Shown: piece after piece, positions 1 to 6,413 of the stretch | Numbering within the stretch: the first letter of the stretch is position 1 | How the letters are laid out: each line of letters opens with the position of its first letter | Assembly (NCBI GenBank): GCA_943324925.2 | Contig: CALPNL020000112.1 | Location: 1-6,413 of the forward strand | DNA: 6,413 nt | DNA from: Chitinophaga pinensis | Lineage (GTDB): Bacteria > Bacteroidota > Bacteroidia > Flavobacteriales > Flavobacteriaceae | Direction: 5' to 3' | Notes under the pieces: generated by a model | What the model saw: the letters and a program-made list of their open reading frames with translations, nothing else | Database searches by the model: none | What the model was told of the DNA's origin: nothing | Program-made: the position numbers and the translations under genes

Positions 1-849
1 ATAATTACCCTTACCACCGATTACGGACTCAAAGATCACTTTGTGGGAGCTTTGAAAGGTAAAATATTGACTGAAAATTCAGAAGCTAAAATCGTAGACA
101 TTTCTCATAACATTGAACCTTTTAATACCGTTCAAGCGAGTTATATTATTGGAGCTTCTTATTTGAGTTTCCCAAAAGGAACCGTTCATTTAATTGGCGT
201 TGACGCTGAAAAAAATAAAGAAAATCAACACCTAGCAATGCAATGGAACGATCACTTTTTTATTTGCGCCGACAATGGAATTCTAAGTATTTTGACTCAA
301 AAAGTGGTTCCTCAAAAAATCGTAGCTATAAATATTCACGACCGTTTACCGGAAGAAGCAACTGATCTTGATGTGTTTGTTACCGTGGCGAGTCATCTTT
401 CGAAAGGCGGTTTATTGAATGTTATTGGAAAAGAAATAACCACTATCAAAGAAGTTACCGAAATTCAACCTAGCATTGCAGCTGATAAAAATTCTATTAA
501 AGGATACGTAATTTACATTGATCATTTTGGTAATGTGGTAACCAATATTTCTAAAAAGCTTTTTATTGAAGTTGGGAAAGGCAGACCGTATGAAATACCA
601 CTTTTACAAAATAGATTACAGAAGAAATCGAATCCTATAAAAAATATCTGGGCTAAATATTCCGATATTGGCAACGCTGGAAAATATCCAATTAAAGATT
701 ATGAAGGAGATAAATTAGCTATTTTTAACGAAGCTGGTTTTTTAGAAATTGCAATCTTTAGAAGTAACCCAATGAGTGTTGGAAGTGCATCGAGCTTGCT
801 AGGATTGAATTATAGAGACACTATAACTATTCAATTTTTTAATCAGTAA
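1..849 (+). CDS. SAM hydrolase / SAM-dependent halogenase family (DUF62) protein, 5'-truncated by window edge
   Basis: The reading frame is open from base 1 and begins inside the family's N-terminal motif (T-T-D-Y-G-L-K-D, window residues 5-12, then V-G-A-L-K-G at 15-20), so only a few codons lie upstream. The GTG at 43 is internal and is not the start. Other DUF62 marks are A-D-N-G-I-L (90-95), D-H-F-G-N-V-V-T-N (174-182) and a C-terminal barrel ending G-F-L-E-I-A-I. The 282 residues seen match the family's usual 250-300. Characterised members hydrolyse S-adenosylmethionine to adenosine and methionine, or halogenate it, in the cytoplasm. Here the usual V-D-P-G-V-G-x-x-R is V-D-A-E-K-N-K-E-N, and the usual F-H-G-R-D is A-T-D-L-D, so the triad Arg and His appear to be missing. 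The fold assignment is firm and the activity is uncertain. The stop is 3 nt before the next gene, suggesting an operon that runs to gldG. Confidence 0.85.
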   Translation: MITLTTDYGLKDHFVGALKGKILTENSEAKIVDISHNIEPFNTVQASYIIGASYLSFPKGTVHLIGVDAEKNKENQHLAMQWNDHFFICADNGILSILTQKVVPQKIVAINIHDRLPEEATDLDVFVTVASHLSKGGLLNVIGKEITTIKEVTEIQPSIAADKNSIKGYVIYIDHFGNVVTNISKKLFIEVGKGRPYEIPLLQNRLQKKSNPIKNIWAKYSDIGNAGKYPIKDYEGDKLAIFNEAGFLEIAIFRSNPMSVGSASSLLGLNYRDTITIQFFNQ

Positions 850-852
850 AAT

Positions 853-1149
853 ATGTTTGTAAGAATTGTAAAAATGAGTTTTCATGAAGATAAGATATCC
901 AATTTCTTAGAAAATTTTGAAGTTATAAAACAGAAGATACGAAACGCATCAGGAAATCGTTTATTAGAATTGTATCAAGATAAAACCGATCCCTGTATTT
1001 TCTTTACCTATAGTTATTGGGAAACCGAACAAGACCTAGAAAATTACAGAAATTCCGAACTTTTTTTCGAAATTTGGACCGATACAAAAAAACTATTTAA
1101 CAAAAAACCAGAAGCGTGGAGCGTTGACAAAGTGGTTTCTTTGGTTTAA
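853..1149 (+). CDS. ABM-fold (antibiotic biosynthesis monooxygenase-like) small protein
   Basis: This 98-residue protein has the size and pattern of a single ABM / dimeric alpha-beta barrel domain. A first beta strand (M-F-V-R-I-V-K-M) is followed by a helix (about 11-30), the strand L-L-E-L-Y-Q-D (37-43), a strand leading into Y-S-Y-W-E-T (53-58), a helix D-L-E-N-Y-R-N-S (61-68) and a final W-S-V-D-K-V (89-94). The family includes cofactor-free quinol monooxygenases and haem-degrading enzymes, but many members have no known substrate, and I see no residues that fix a reaction. There is no signal peptide or membrane segment, so it is probably cytoplasmic. The ATG is 3 nt after the preceding stop, and the gene ends 10 nt before gldF, so it is probably co-transcribed with both. 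No Shine-Dalgarno sequence is visible, as is common in Bacteroidota. The ABM fold is likely; the function is unknown. Confidence 0.75.
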   Translation: MFVRIVKMSFHEDKISNFLENFEVIKQKIRNASGNRLLELYQDKTDPCIFFTYSYWETEQDLENYRNSELFFEIWTDTKKLFNKKPEAWSVDKVVSLV

Positions 1150-1159
1150 AAAATATAAA

Positions 1160-1885
1160 ATGAAAGCAATATTATTTAGAGAGATTAGGTCCTTTTTCGG
1201 TTCGCCGATTGGTTACTTAGTAATCGCTATTTTCTTGATTCTTAACGGATTGTTTCTATGGGTATTCAATGGCGAATACAATATTTTAGATTCTGGTTTC
1301 GCTGATTTGAGTCCGTTTTTTACCATTTCGCCATGGATATTACTATTTCTAATTCCTTCTGTAACCATGAGAAGCTTCTCTGACGAAATGAAACAGGGAA
1401 CTTTAGAATTGCTTTTAACCAAGCCATTAAGCATCTGGGAAATTGTAGGGGGGAAATTTTTAGGTTCTCTTTTATTGATTGTAATTGCTATAATTCCTAC
1501 GTTCATTTATGTATATGTTATTTCTAAACTTGGAATCCCTGAAGGAAATATTGATATGGGAAGCACCATCGGATCTTATTTTGGCTTGTTGTTCTTAATT
1601 TCAGGTTATTGCTCCATTGGTATATTCACCTCCTCGTTGACCAATAATCAAATTATTGCCTTTTTGGTAGCCGTTTTATTGTGTTTTATCTTCTATTTTG
1701 GATTTAATGGAATTGCCAATTACCTTCCAAGTTTGGAAAATAGTATTTCCTACTTAGGTATGAACAGCCATTATAAAAGTATGAGTCGCGGGGTAATTGA
1801 TACGCGCGATTTGTTGTACTTTTCTAGTGTAACCGTATTTTTTATGTCACTTACTGTTTTTAAATTAAAATCTTTAAAATTGTAA
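1160..1885 (+). CDS. gldF: GldF, gliding motility ABC transporter permease
   Basis: This is a 241-residue ABC-2-type permease with six predicted membrane spans (about 18-36, 55-70, 100-122, 137-158, 164-184 and 218-236). After span 2 it carries the ABC-2 coupling motif F-S-D-E-M-K-Q-G-T-L-E-L-L-L-T-K-P-L (73-90), where the ATPase is expected to dock. GldF forms an inner-membrane ABC transporter with the ATPase GldA and with GldG, shown genetically in Flavobacterium johnsoniae to be needed for gliding; the substrate is not known. Direct linkage to gldG supports the name over a generic NosY-like permease. I chose ATG 1160 because it gives the typical start M-K-A-I-L-F-R-E. A TTG at 1124 in the same frame would add 12 residues and overlap the upstream gene by 26 nt. 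The stop shares its last base with the gldG ATG. No gldA is present in the window. Confidence 0.95.
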   Translation: MKAILFREIRSFFGSPIGYLVIAIFLILNGLFLWVFNGEYNILDSGFADLSPFFTISPWILLFLIPSVTMRSFSDEMKQGTLELLLTKPLSIWEIVGGKFLGSLLLIVIAIIPTFIYVYVISKLGIPEGNIDMGSTIGSYFGLLFLISGYCSIGIFTSSLTNNQIIAFLVAVLLCFIFYFGFNGIANYLPSLENSISYLGMNSHYKSMSRGVIDTRDLLYFSSVTVFFMSLTVFKLKSLKL

Positions 1886-3564
1886 TGATGAAAAATAAAA
1901 ATCTAAAATCAGTACTATTTATAACGCTTGTTCTGGTTTTAATTAATCTAGCAGGCAACTTTTATTTTCAACGTTTTGACTTAACTGCAGATCAACGTTA
2001 TACCCTATCTCCTACTACACTAAAAATAATTAAAGAGGCACAAGAGCCTTTAATTGTTGATGTTTTCTTAAAAGGAGAATTTCCAGGTGAAATGAAGAAA
2101 TTGCAAACAGAAACCCAACAAATATTAGAGGAATTCAAAGCCTATAATTCAAATATTGTATTTCAATTTGTAAATCCATTAGAAGAAGAAGAAAAAAGAG
2201 ACGCTACCATTCAAGCTTTTCTTGAAAGAGGATTAACACCTATAAATGTAACTTTAAACGACAAGGGAAAACAAACTCAAGAAGTAGCTTTTCCGTGGGC
2301 AATTGCCACTTATCACGGTAGAAGTGTAAAAGTTCCATTGTTGAAAAATATAATGGGCGCCTCCATTGCTGAAAAAGTAGTGAGCTCTGTTCAACATTTA
2401 GAATATGCATTTACGAGCGCTTTTAATTCGGTTACCAAACCCAAACAAAAAAAGGTAGCAGTAATTAAAGGAAATGGCGAATTAAACGATTTATTAATGG
2501 GTGATTTCATTAAGCAAGTTAAAGAGAACTGTTTTATCGGAACTTTCACTTTAGATTCTGTAGCCAAAAAACCTACTGAAACCTTAGCGGTATTAAAGAA
2601 ATATGACCTTGCCGTTATTGTAAAACCTATTGAAAGATTTAGTGACGAAGAAAAACTTGTTTTGGATCAATTCGTTATGAATGGTGGTAAAACACTATGG
2701 CTAATTGATCAAGTAAACATTGAAATGGACAGTTTGTATAACGAATCTGGTTCCACGCTCGCCTTTCCAAACGATTTAAATTTAAATGATCTGTTCTTTA
2801 AATATGGAATAAGAATAAATCCTGATATGGTTAAAGATATTATGGCCGCTCCAATTACCCTTGCAACAGGAGAAAATGGCAGCGGAACGCAATACAATCA
2901 ATTTCCATGGTTTTACTCGCCCTTAGTTTACCCTAAAGCTAAGCATCCTATTGTGAGTAATCTTGATGCTATAAAATTTGAATTTACTAATGGAATTGAC
3001 ACGCTTAAAAACGGAATTAAGAAAACCGTTTTATTGCAATCTTCCCCATATTCCAGATTAGTGGGTGCTCCTGTTGAAGTAAAATTAGAGATGGTCAATG
3101 ACCGACCTGAACAAGCTGAATTTTTAAATAAAGGAAACCTTCCTGTGGCTATTTTATTAGAGGGAAAATTTCGTTCCGCATTTGAAAACCGAGTAATGCC
3201 TTTTCAAGAAAAGTCCTTCCAAAGTTTAGGTAAAACCAATAAGATGATTGTAATCTCGGATGGAGATATCATCAAAAATCAATTGGATAAAAATTACCAA
3301 CCTTTAGAATTGGGTTATGACAAATGGACCAATAAATTATACGGAAACAAAGAATTTCTAATGAATTGTGTCAATTATTTATTGGATGACAACGGACTTA
3401 TTAACATCCGAAGTAAAGTGGTAAATCTTCCTATTTTAGACAAAGAAAAAGTCTATGATAATTATACAAGTGCACAGATGGTAAGCGTAGGATTACCCTT
3501 ACTTATCCTAGCAATTTTCGGAATACTTTTTACTTTCCTAAGAAAAAGAAAATACAGCAAATAA
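1885..3564 (+). CDS. gldG: GldG, gliding-associated ABC transporter auxiliary (membrane-anchored) protein
   Basis: The protein has 559 residues with one N-terminal membrane span (about 9-28), a long soluble region and one C-terminal span (about 533-552) followed by basic K/R residues. Straight after the first span is the family signature F-D-L-T-x-x-x-R-Y-T-L-S (31-42). The middle matches the ABC_transp_aux type: K-K-V-A-V-I-K-G-N-G-E (189-199), Y-D-L-A-V-I-V-K-P (240-248) and G-G-K-T-L-W-L-I-D (267-275). By the positive-inside rule the soluble region is predicted to be periplasmic, with both ends in the cytoplasm. It is called a substrate-binding component of the GldAFG transporter, but it is not a classical periplasmic binding protein and its ligand is unknown. 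The ATG at 1885 overlaps the gldF stop (TAATG), indicating translational coupling; a second ATG follows at 1888 and either may be used. No clear terminator follows. Confidence 0.95.
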   Translation: MMKNKNLKSVLFITLVLVLINLAGNFYFQRFDLTADQRYTLSPTTLKIIKEAQEPLIVDVFLKGEFPGEMKKLQTETQQILEEFKAYNSNIVFQFVNPLEEEEKRDATIQAFLERGLTPINVTLNDKGKQTQEVAFPWAIATYHGRSVKVPLLKNIMGASIAEKVVSSVQHLEYAFTSAFNSVTKPKQKKVAVIKGNGELNDLLMGDFIKQVKENCFIGTFTLDSVAKKPTETLAVLKKYDLAVIVKPIERFSDEEKLVLDQFVMNGGKTLWLIDQVNIEMDSLYNESGSTLAFPNDLNLNDLFFKYGIRINPDMVKDIMAAPITLATGENGSGTQYNQFPWFYSPLVYPKAKHPIVSNLDAIKFEFTNGIDTLKNGIKKTVLLQSSPYSRLVGAPVEVKLEMVNDRPEQAEFLNKGNLPVAILLEGKFRSAFENRVMPFQEKSFQSLGKTNKMIVISDGDIIKNQLDKNYQPLELGYDKWTNKLYGNKEFLMNCVNYLLDDNGLINIRSKVVNLPILDKEKVYDNYTSAQMVSVGLPLLILAIFGILFTFLRKRKYSK

Positions 3565-3604
3565 TTGTTAATAAATTTGTTTTCACTATTTGATTAGATT
3601 AAGA

Positions 3605-3612
3605 TATATTTG
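3605..3612 (+). promoter_or_regulatory. candidate -7 promoter element of dnaN
   Basis: TATATTTG is an exact match to the Bacteroidota -7 consensus TAnnTTTG, in the gldG-dnaN gap. The best upstream TTG (3577-3579) is 25 nt away, slightly longer than the usual range, and a closer TTTG (3589-3592) is too near, so the -33 element is weak. Initiation a few bases downstream would give a leader of about 55 nt before the dnaN ATG. This would let the clamp gene be expressed independently of gldFG. Confidence 0.5.
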
Positions 3613-3632
3613 TAAAAATAAATAGAAATAAT

Positions 3633-3647
3633 TCTGAAAAATTCAGA
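3633..3647 (+). other. small hairpin in the predicted dnaN leader
   Basis: TCTGAA (3633-3638) and TTCAGA (3642-3647) are perfect inverted arms separated by AAA, followed by four T (3648-3651). The 6-bp AT-rich stem is weak. It could be a poor terminator for gldG transcripts or a structure in the dnaN 5' leader, since it lies between the candidate promoter and the dnaN start. In AT-rich DNA it may be chance. Confidence 0.3.
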
Positions 3648-3674
3648 TTTTAGATTGATTAAAAAAAGCCAAAG

Positions 3675-4793
3675 ATGAAGTTTATAGTATCGAGTTCGTA
3701 CTTATTGAAACAATTACAAGTATTAGGAAGTGTTATTAACAGTAGTAACACGCTACCTATTTTAGATAATTTCTTATTTGAATTGGACCACAAAACGTTG
3801 ACTGTTTCTGCGTCGGATTTAGAAACTACCATGTCAGCAACTTTAGACATCGATTCTGAAAGCCAAGGTAGTGTTGCGGTTCCAGCAAAATTACTTTTAG
3901 AAATATTAAAAACATTCCCAGAACAACCCCTTACGTTTACTGTTGAAGAAAATAGTACTATTGAAATTAGTTCTAATTCAGGTAAATATGCTCTAGCTTA
4001 TTCTCCAGGTAGTGAATTTCCAAAATCAGTGAATTTGGACAATCCATCAACTACATTGGTACCTGCAGAAGTTTTAGCAACTGCAATTAGCAAAACGATT
4101 TTTGCTGCTGGAAATGATGATTTACGTCCGGTAATGTCGGGAGTATTCTTCCAATTTTCACCAGAAGGATTAACATTTGTAGCAACAGACGCTCACAAAT
4201 TAGTTAAATATGCAAGAACTGATGTAAAATCTTCTCAAGTAGCGGATTTTATTATGCCGAAAAAACCTTTAAATATTTTGAAAAGTATTTTAGGAACTTC
4301 AGATGCAGAAATCAAAATTGAATACAACGATAGTAATGCTACTTTTTCATTTGATAATTACATCTTAATGTTTCGTTTAATCGACGGGAAATATCCAAAT
4401 TACGAAGCGGTTATTCCAAAAGAAAATCCAAATAAATTAATGATTGATAGAACTCAATTTTTGAATTCTGTTCGTCGTGTGGCAATTTTCTCTAACAAAA
4501 CTACCCACCAAATTCGATTAAAAATTGCTGGTGCAGAATTGAACATTTCAGCAGAAGATATTGATTACTCTAATAAAGCAGAAGAAAGATTGACTTGTGA
4601 TTATCAAGGTGATGATATGCAAATTGGTTTCAATTCAAGATTTTTAACAGAAATGTTAACCAATCTTCAGTCGGATATGATCATGTTAGAAATGTCATTA
4701 CCAAACCGTGCTGGAATTTTAACTCCTGTCGACGGATTGGAAGAAGGCGAAACAGTGACTATGCTTGTAATGCCGGTAATGCTTAACAATTAA
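3675..4793 (+). CDS. dnaN: DNA polymerase III subunit beta (sliding clamp)
   Basis: The 372-residue protein has the standard clamp length. The start M-K-F-I-V-S-S-S-Y-L is followed by three repeated clamp domains (about 1-120, 128-245 and 248-372). Diagnostic motifs are L-R-P-V-M-S-G (150-156), A-T-D-A-H-K-L (170-176, equal to the A-T-D-G-H-R-L of E. coli), R-L-I-D-G-K-Y-P-N-Y (234-243) and the C-terminal M-P-V-M-L (366-370), which stands where E. coli has M-P-M-R-L lining the peptide-binding cleft. The homodimeric ring encircles DNA and tethers polymerase III and other clamp-binding proteins. The ATG fits the conserved N-terminus; only A-rich sequence precedes it, with no Shine-Dalgarno sequence. 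Unlike in many bacteria, dnaA and recF are not adjacent, and I saw no consensus DnaA box upstream, so nothing suggests an origin here. It is probably transcribed alone, from the promoter at 3605 to the terminator at 4819. Confidence 0.98.
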   Translation: MKFIVSSSYLLKQLQVLGSVINSSNTLPILDNFLFELDHKTLTVSASDLETTMSATLDIDSESQGSVAVPAKLLLEILKTFPEQPLTFTVEENSTIEISSNSGKYALAYSPGSEFPKSVNLDNPSTTLVPAEVLATAISKTIFAAGNDDLRPVMSGVFFQFSPEGLTFVATDAHKLVKYARTDVKSSQVADFIMPKKPLNILKSILGTSDAEIKIEYNDSNATFSFDNYILMFRLIDGKYPNYEAVIPKENPNKLMIDRTQFLNSVRRVAIFSNKTTHQIRLKIAGAELNISAEDIDYSNKAEERLTCDYQGDDMQIGFNSRFLTEMLTNLQSDMIMLEMSLPNRAGILTPVDGLEEGETVTMLVMPVMLNN

Positions 4794-4818
4794 CCAACCA
4801 AACCAATATAAAGTCATT

Positions 4819-4857
4819 AAATCCGGATTTTCTTAATTGAAATTCCGGATTTTTTTT
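4819..4857 (+). terminator. intrinsic terminator of dnaN
   Basis: AAATCCGGA (4819-4827) pairs with TCCGGATTT (4844-4852). A single T-T mismatch is followed by four more inner pairs (TTTC 4829-4832 with GAAA 4839-4842), closing a 6-nt loop. Eight T run from 4850 to 4857. It begins 25 nt after the dnaN stop and separates dnaN from mnmE. It is oriented for the + strand. Confidence 0.9.
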
Positions 4858-4895
4858 ATTTCAAATGGTGGGTTTATAACCAAGTAATTTCTTTG

Positions 4896-4903
4896 TAACT
4901 TTG
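4896..4903 (+). promoter_or_regulatory. candidate -7 promoter element of mnmE
   Basis: TAACTTTG matches the Bacteroidota -7 consensus TAnnTTTG exactly and lies between the dnaN terminator and mnmE. No good TTG -33 element sits at the usual distance, so upstream support is weak. Predicted initiation near 4908-4911 leaves a leader of about 12-15 nt before ATG 4923. This argues against the in-frame TTG at 4908 as the start of mnmE. Confidence 0.6.
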
Positions 4904-4922
4904 CGGCTTGATTTTCAAACCT

Positions 4923-6335
4923 ATGATTCAAAATGACACCATTGTAGCCTTAGCCTCTCCTTCTGGATCAGGAGCAATAGCTGTTATTCGTGTTTCTGGT
5001 GCTGAGGCTATTTCCATTTGTAAGTCTGTTTTTAGTTCCATTTCTGGTAAAGACATTAGCAAACAGAAGTCGCACACTTTGCATTTAGGACATATTGTTG
5101 ATGGCGAAAAGTTAATTGACCAAGTTCTGCTTTCTATTTTTAAAGGCACTAACTCGTATACAGGCGAAAATACGGTCGAAATTTCCTGTCATGGTTCTAC
5201 TTATATTCAGCAACAAATTATTCAATTATTACTTCGAAAAGGTTGCCGTATGGCAAATGCGGGAGAGTTTACTTTACGTTCGTTTTTAAATGGAAAAATG
5301 GATTTATCACAAGCAGAAGCAGTTGCCGATTTAATCTCGTCCGATAATGAAGCGTCGCACCAAATTGCGATGCAACAAATGCGTGGTGGATTTAGTAATG
5401 AAATTATGCAATTGCGTCAAGAATTATTGAATTTTGCTTCTTTAATCGAATTAGAATTGGACTTTGCTGAGGAAGACGTTGCTTTCGCAGATAGAACTCA
5501 GTTTAGAGAATTATTGAATCGTATTGAATTCGTATTAAAACGATTAATCGATTCGTTTGCAGTTGGAAATGTTATAAAAAACGGAATTCCGATTGCGATT
5601 GTGGGTGAACCCAATGTAGGAAAATCGACTTTATTGAATGCTTTATTGAATGAAGAACGCGCCATCGTTTCAGAAATAGCGGGTACTACGCGCGATACTA
5701 TTGAAGATGAATTGGTGATTGGCGGCATTGGATTCCGATTTATAGATACGGCAGGAATTCGCGATACTGAAGATGTGGTTGAAAGTATTGGGATTAAAAA
5801 AACATTTGAAAAAATAGAACAAGCGCAAGTGGTGCTTTATTTGGTTGATGGTTCTCAGTTATCGGTTGATGGAAAATTAGATACGATTCTAGTTGAGGTC
5901 GGCAAAACAAGAAACCAGTTTCCACAAAAACCAATCTTGATTATCATTAATAAAATGGATTTGATTTCACCTGAAATAATTTCTAAAATCAATTCTAAAC
6001 TTACAACTAGCAATCAACAACTTACAACTATTTACATTTCTGCGAAAGAAAATATTGGCGTTGATGGTCTTAAAAATCAGTTGTTATCTTACGTAAATAC
6101 TGGTGCTTTACGAAATAATGAAACTATTGTGACCAATACCCGTCATTATGATTCGTTACTAAAAGCGTTAGAGGAAATTCAGAAAGTAAACTTCGGATTG
6201 CAAACCAATATTTCCAGTGATTTGATGGCAATTGATATTCGAGAAGCTTTATATCATTTTGGAATGATCACAGGAGAAGTCACTAACGATGAGCTTTTAG
6301 GTAATATTTTTGCCAATTTTTGTATCGGAAAGTAA
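4923..6335 (+). CDS. mnmE: tRNA uridine-5-carboxymethylaminomethyl modification GTPase MnmE (TrmE)
   Basis: A complete 470-residue MnmE. The N-terminal folate-binding domain includes G-A-I-A-V-I-R-V-S-G (17-26) and S-Y-T-G-E (78-82). F-L-N-G-K-M-D-L (121-128) marks entry to the helical domain. The G domain has G1 G-E-P-N-V-G-K-S (228-235), G2 G-T-T-R-D (254-258), G3 D-T-A-G (275-278), G4 N-K-M-D (343-346) and G5 S-A-K. Asn231 matches the potassium-binding Asn226 of E. coli, and Glu287 matches catalytic Glu282. The C-terminal C-I-G-K (467-470) carries the conserved Cys. With MnmG it installs the aminomethyl-type group on U34 of certain tRNAs in the cytoplasm. I chose ATG 4923 because it gives the conserved start M-I-x-N-D-T-I-V-A-L; the TTG at 4908 would add five residues and falls at the predicted transcription start. 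It is apparently transcribed alone. A short repeat lengthens the loop between G4 and G5. Confidence 0.97.
   Translation: MIQNDTIVALASPSGSGAIAVIRVSGAEAISICKSVFSSISGKDISKQKSHTLHLGHIVDGEKLIDQVLLSIFKGTNSYTGENTVEISCHGSTYIQQQIIQLLLRKGCRMANAGEFTLRSFLNGKMDLSQAEAVADLISSDNEASHQIAMQQMRGGFSNEIMQLRQELLNFASLIELELDFAEEDVAFADRTQFRELLNRIEFVLKRLIDSFAVGNVIKNGIPIAIVGEPNVGKSTLLNALLNEERAIVSEIAGTTRDTIEDELVIGGIGFRFIDTAGIRDTEDVVESIGIKKTFEKIEQAQVVLYLVDGSQLSVDGKLDTILVEVGKTRNQFPQKPILIIINKMDLISPEIISKINSKLTTSNQQLTTIYISAKENIGVDGLKNQLLSYVNTGALRNNETIVTNTRHYDSLLKALEEIQKVNFGLQTNISSDLMAIDIREALYHFGMITGEVTNDELLGNIFANFCIGK
5998..6030 (+). repeat. 12-bp direct repeat with 21-nt period inside mnmE
   Basis: AACTTACAACTA occurs at 5998-6009 and again at 6019-6030. 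The period is 21 nt, so the reading frame is kept and L-T-T appears twice seven codons apart (residues 360-362 and 367-369). It lies in the loop between the G4 and G5 motifs of the GTPase domain. It may be a small in-frame duplication that has diverged outside the 12-bp core. Confidence 0.6.
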
Positions 6336-6356
6336 CGATATTTACAAATTACTTTC
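6328..6356. other. inverted repeat across the mnmE stop codon
   Basis: GAAAGTAA (6328-6335) pairs with TTACTTTC (6349-6356) around a 13-nt loop. No T-run follows directly on either strand; the nearest on + is at 6384-6390. It might help end convergent transcription between mnmE and a minus-strand gene, but it may be chance. Confidence 0.25.
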
Positions 6357-6413
6357 GGAATCGGTATTAAACTTTCGAACTATTTTTTTCAGCATTTCTT
6401 TTCTTGCAACGGA
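6342..6413 (-). CDS. possible 3' end of a convergent gene, cut by window edge
   Basis: On the minus strand one frame is open from the window edge for 23 codons and ends at TAA (complement of 6342-6344), 6 nt from the mnmE stop. The visible residues end in K-F-N-T-D-S-E-S-N-L, a hydrophilic, lysine-rich tail, and the other two minus frames are closed. I do not recognise it, and 23 codons are too few to exclude chance. If it is not a gene, the 78 nt after mnmE hold nothing else I can identify beyond the weak inverted repeat at 6328-6356. Confidence 0.25.
   Translation of the reverse strand, partial: SVARKEMLKKIVRKFNTDSESNL

Noticed and set aside
43..45. GTG as the start of the DUF62 protein
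   Set aside because: The frame is open upstream and encodes the conserved T-T-D-Y-G motif, so the true start lies before the window.
852..859. TATGTTTG, an exact TAnnTTTG match
   Set aside because: It overlaps the start codon of the ABM-fold gene, so it could not drive that gene, and no TTG lies at the right distance upstream. Probably chance.
1124..1159. TTGACA at 1124-1129 with an AT-rich TATAAA at 1154-1159, resembling a sigma-70 promoter for gldF
   Set aside because: The spacing is poor (24 nt), it lies in the end of the ABM gene and abuts the gldF ATG, and Bacteroidota use the TTG / TAnnTTTG type instead.
1213..1506. Minus-strand 97-codon frame inside gldF, and similar antisense frames inside gldG, dnaN and mnmE
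   Set aside because: Each lies antisense to a well-supported gene, with no recognisable domain or promoter. They are shadows of the coding strand.
3565..3674. Search for a replication origin or DnaA boxes next to dnaN
   Set aside because: I saw no TTATCCACA-like box or repeat cluster, and dnaA is not adjacent.
1..6413. Search for a novel defence, mobile or RNA-based system
   Set aside because: The genes are conserved core or gliding genes, composition is uniform, and no repeat arrays, integrase, tRNA or large unexplained gap is present.

Overview
The window reads as a core chromosomal stretch from a gliding member of the Bacteroidota, most likely Flavobacterium or a close relative in Flavobacteriaceae. 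The reasons are the adjacent gldF and gldG genes, which are typical of gliding Bacteroidota, the AT-rich DNA with strong A/T codon preference, start codons without Shine-Dalgarno sequences, and two intergenic matches to the Bacteroidota -7 promoter element TAnnTTTG. I see no mobile element, CRISPR array, tRNA or rRNA.

Left block (1-3564, all + strand, probably one operon): a SAM hydrolase / DUF62-family gene missing its first codons at the window edge, a 98-residue ABM-fold (antibiotic biosynthesis monooxygenase-like) protein, gldF (ABC-2 permease) and gldG (membrane-anchored ABC auxiliary protein). The spacings are 3 nt, 10 nt and a 1-nt TAATG overlap, which fits co-transcription and translational coupling. 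GldF and GldG are expected to work with the ATPase GldA, which is not encoded here and is normally at another locus in flavobacteria.

Middle block (3565-4857): a 110-nt intergenic region with a candidate -7 promoter element and a small hairpin, then dnaN (DNA polymerase III sliding clamp), closed by a convincing intrinsic terminator at 4819-4857.

Right block (4858-6413): a short promoter region, then complete mnmE (tRNA U34-modification GTPase) ending in the diagnostic C-I-G-K. After it lie 78 nt that may hold the 3' end of a convergent minus-strand gene.

Nothing here amounts to an undescribed system. The point most worth a second look is that the DUF62 protein keeps the family framework but seems to lack two of the three residues of the Asp-Arg-His triad used by characterised SAM hydrolases, so its automatic functional label may be wrong. 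Smaller points are the operon link between this gene and gldFG, a repeat expansion between the G4 and G5 motifs of MnmE, and the hairpin in the predicted dnaN leader.
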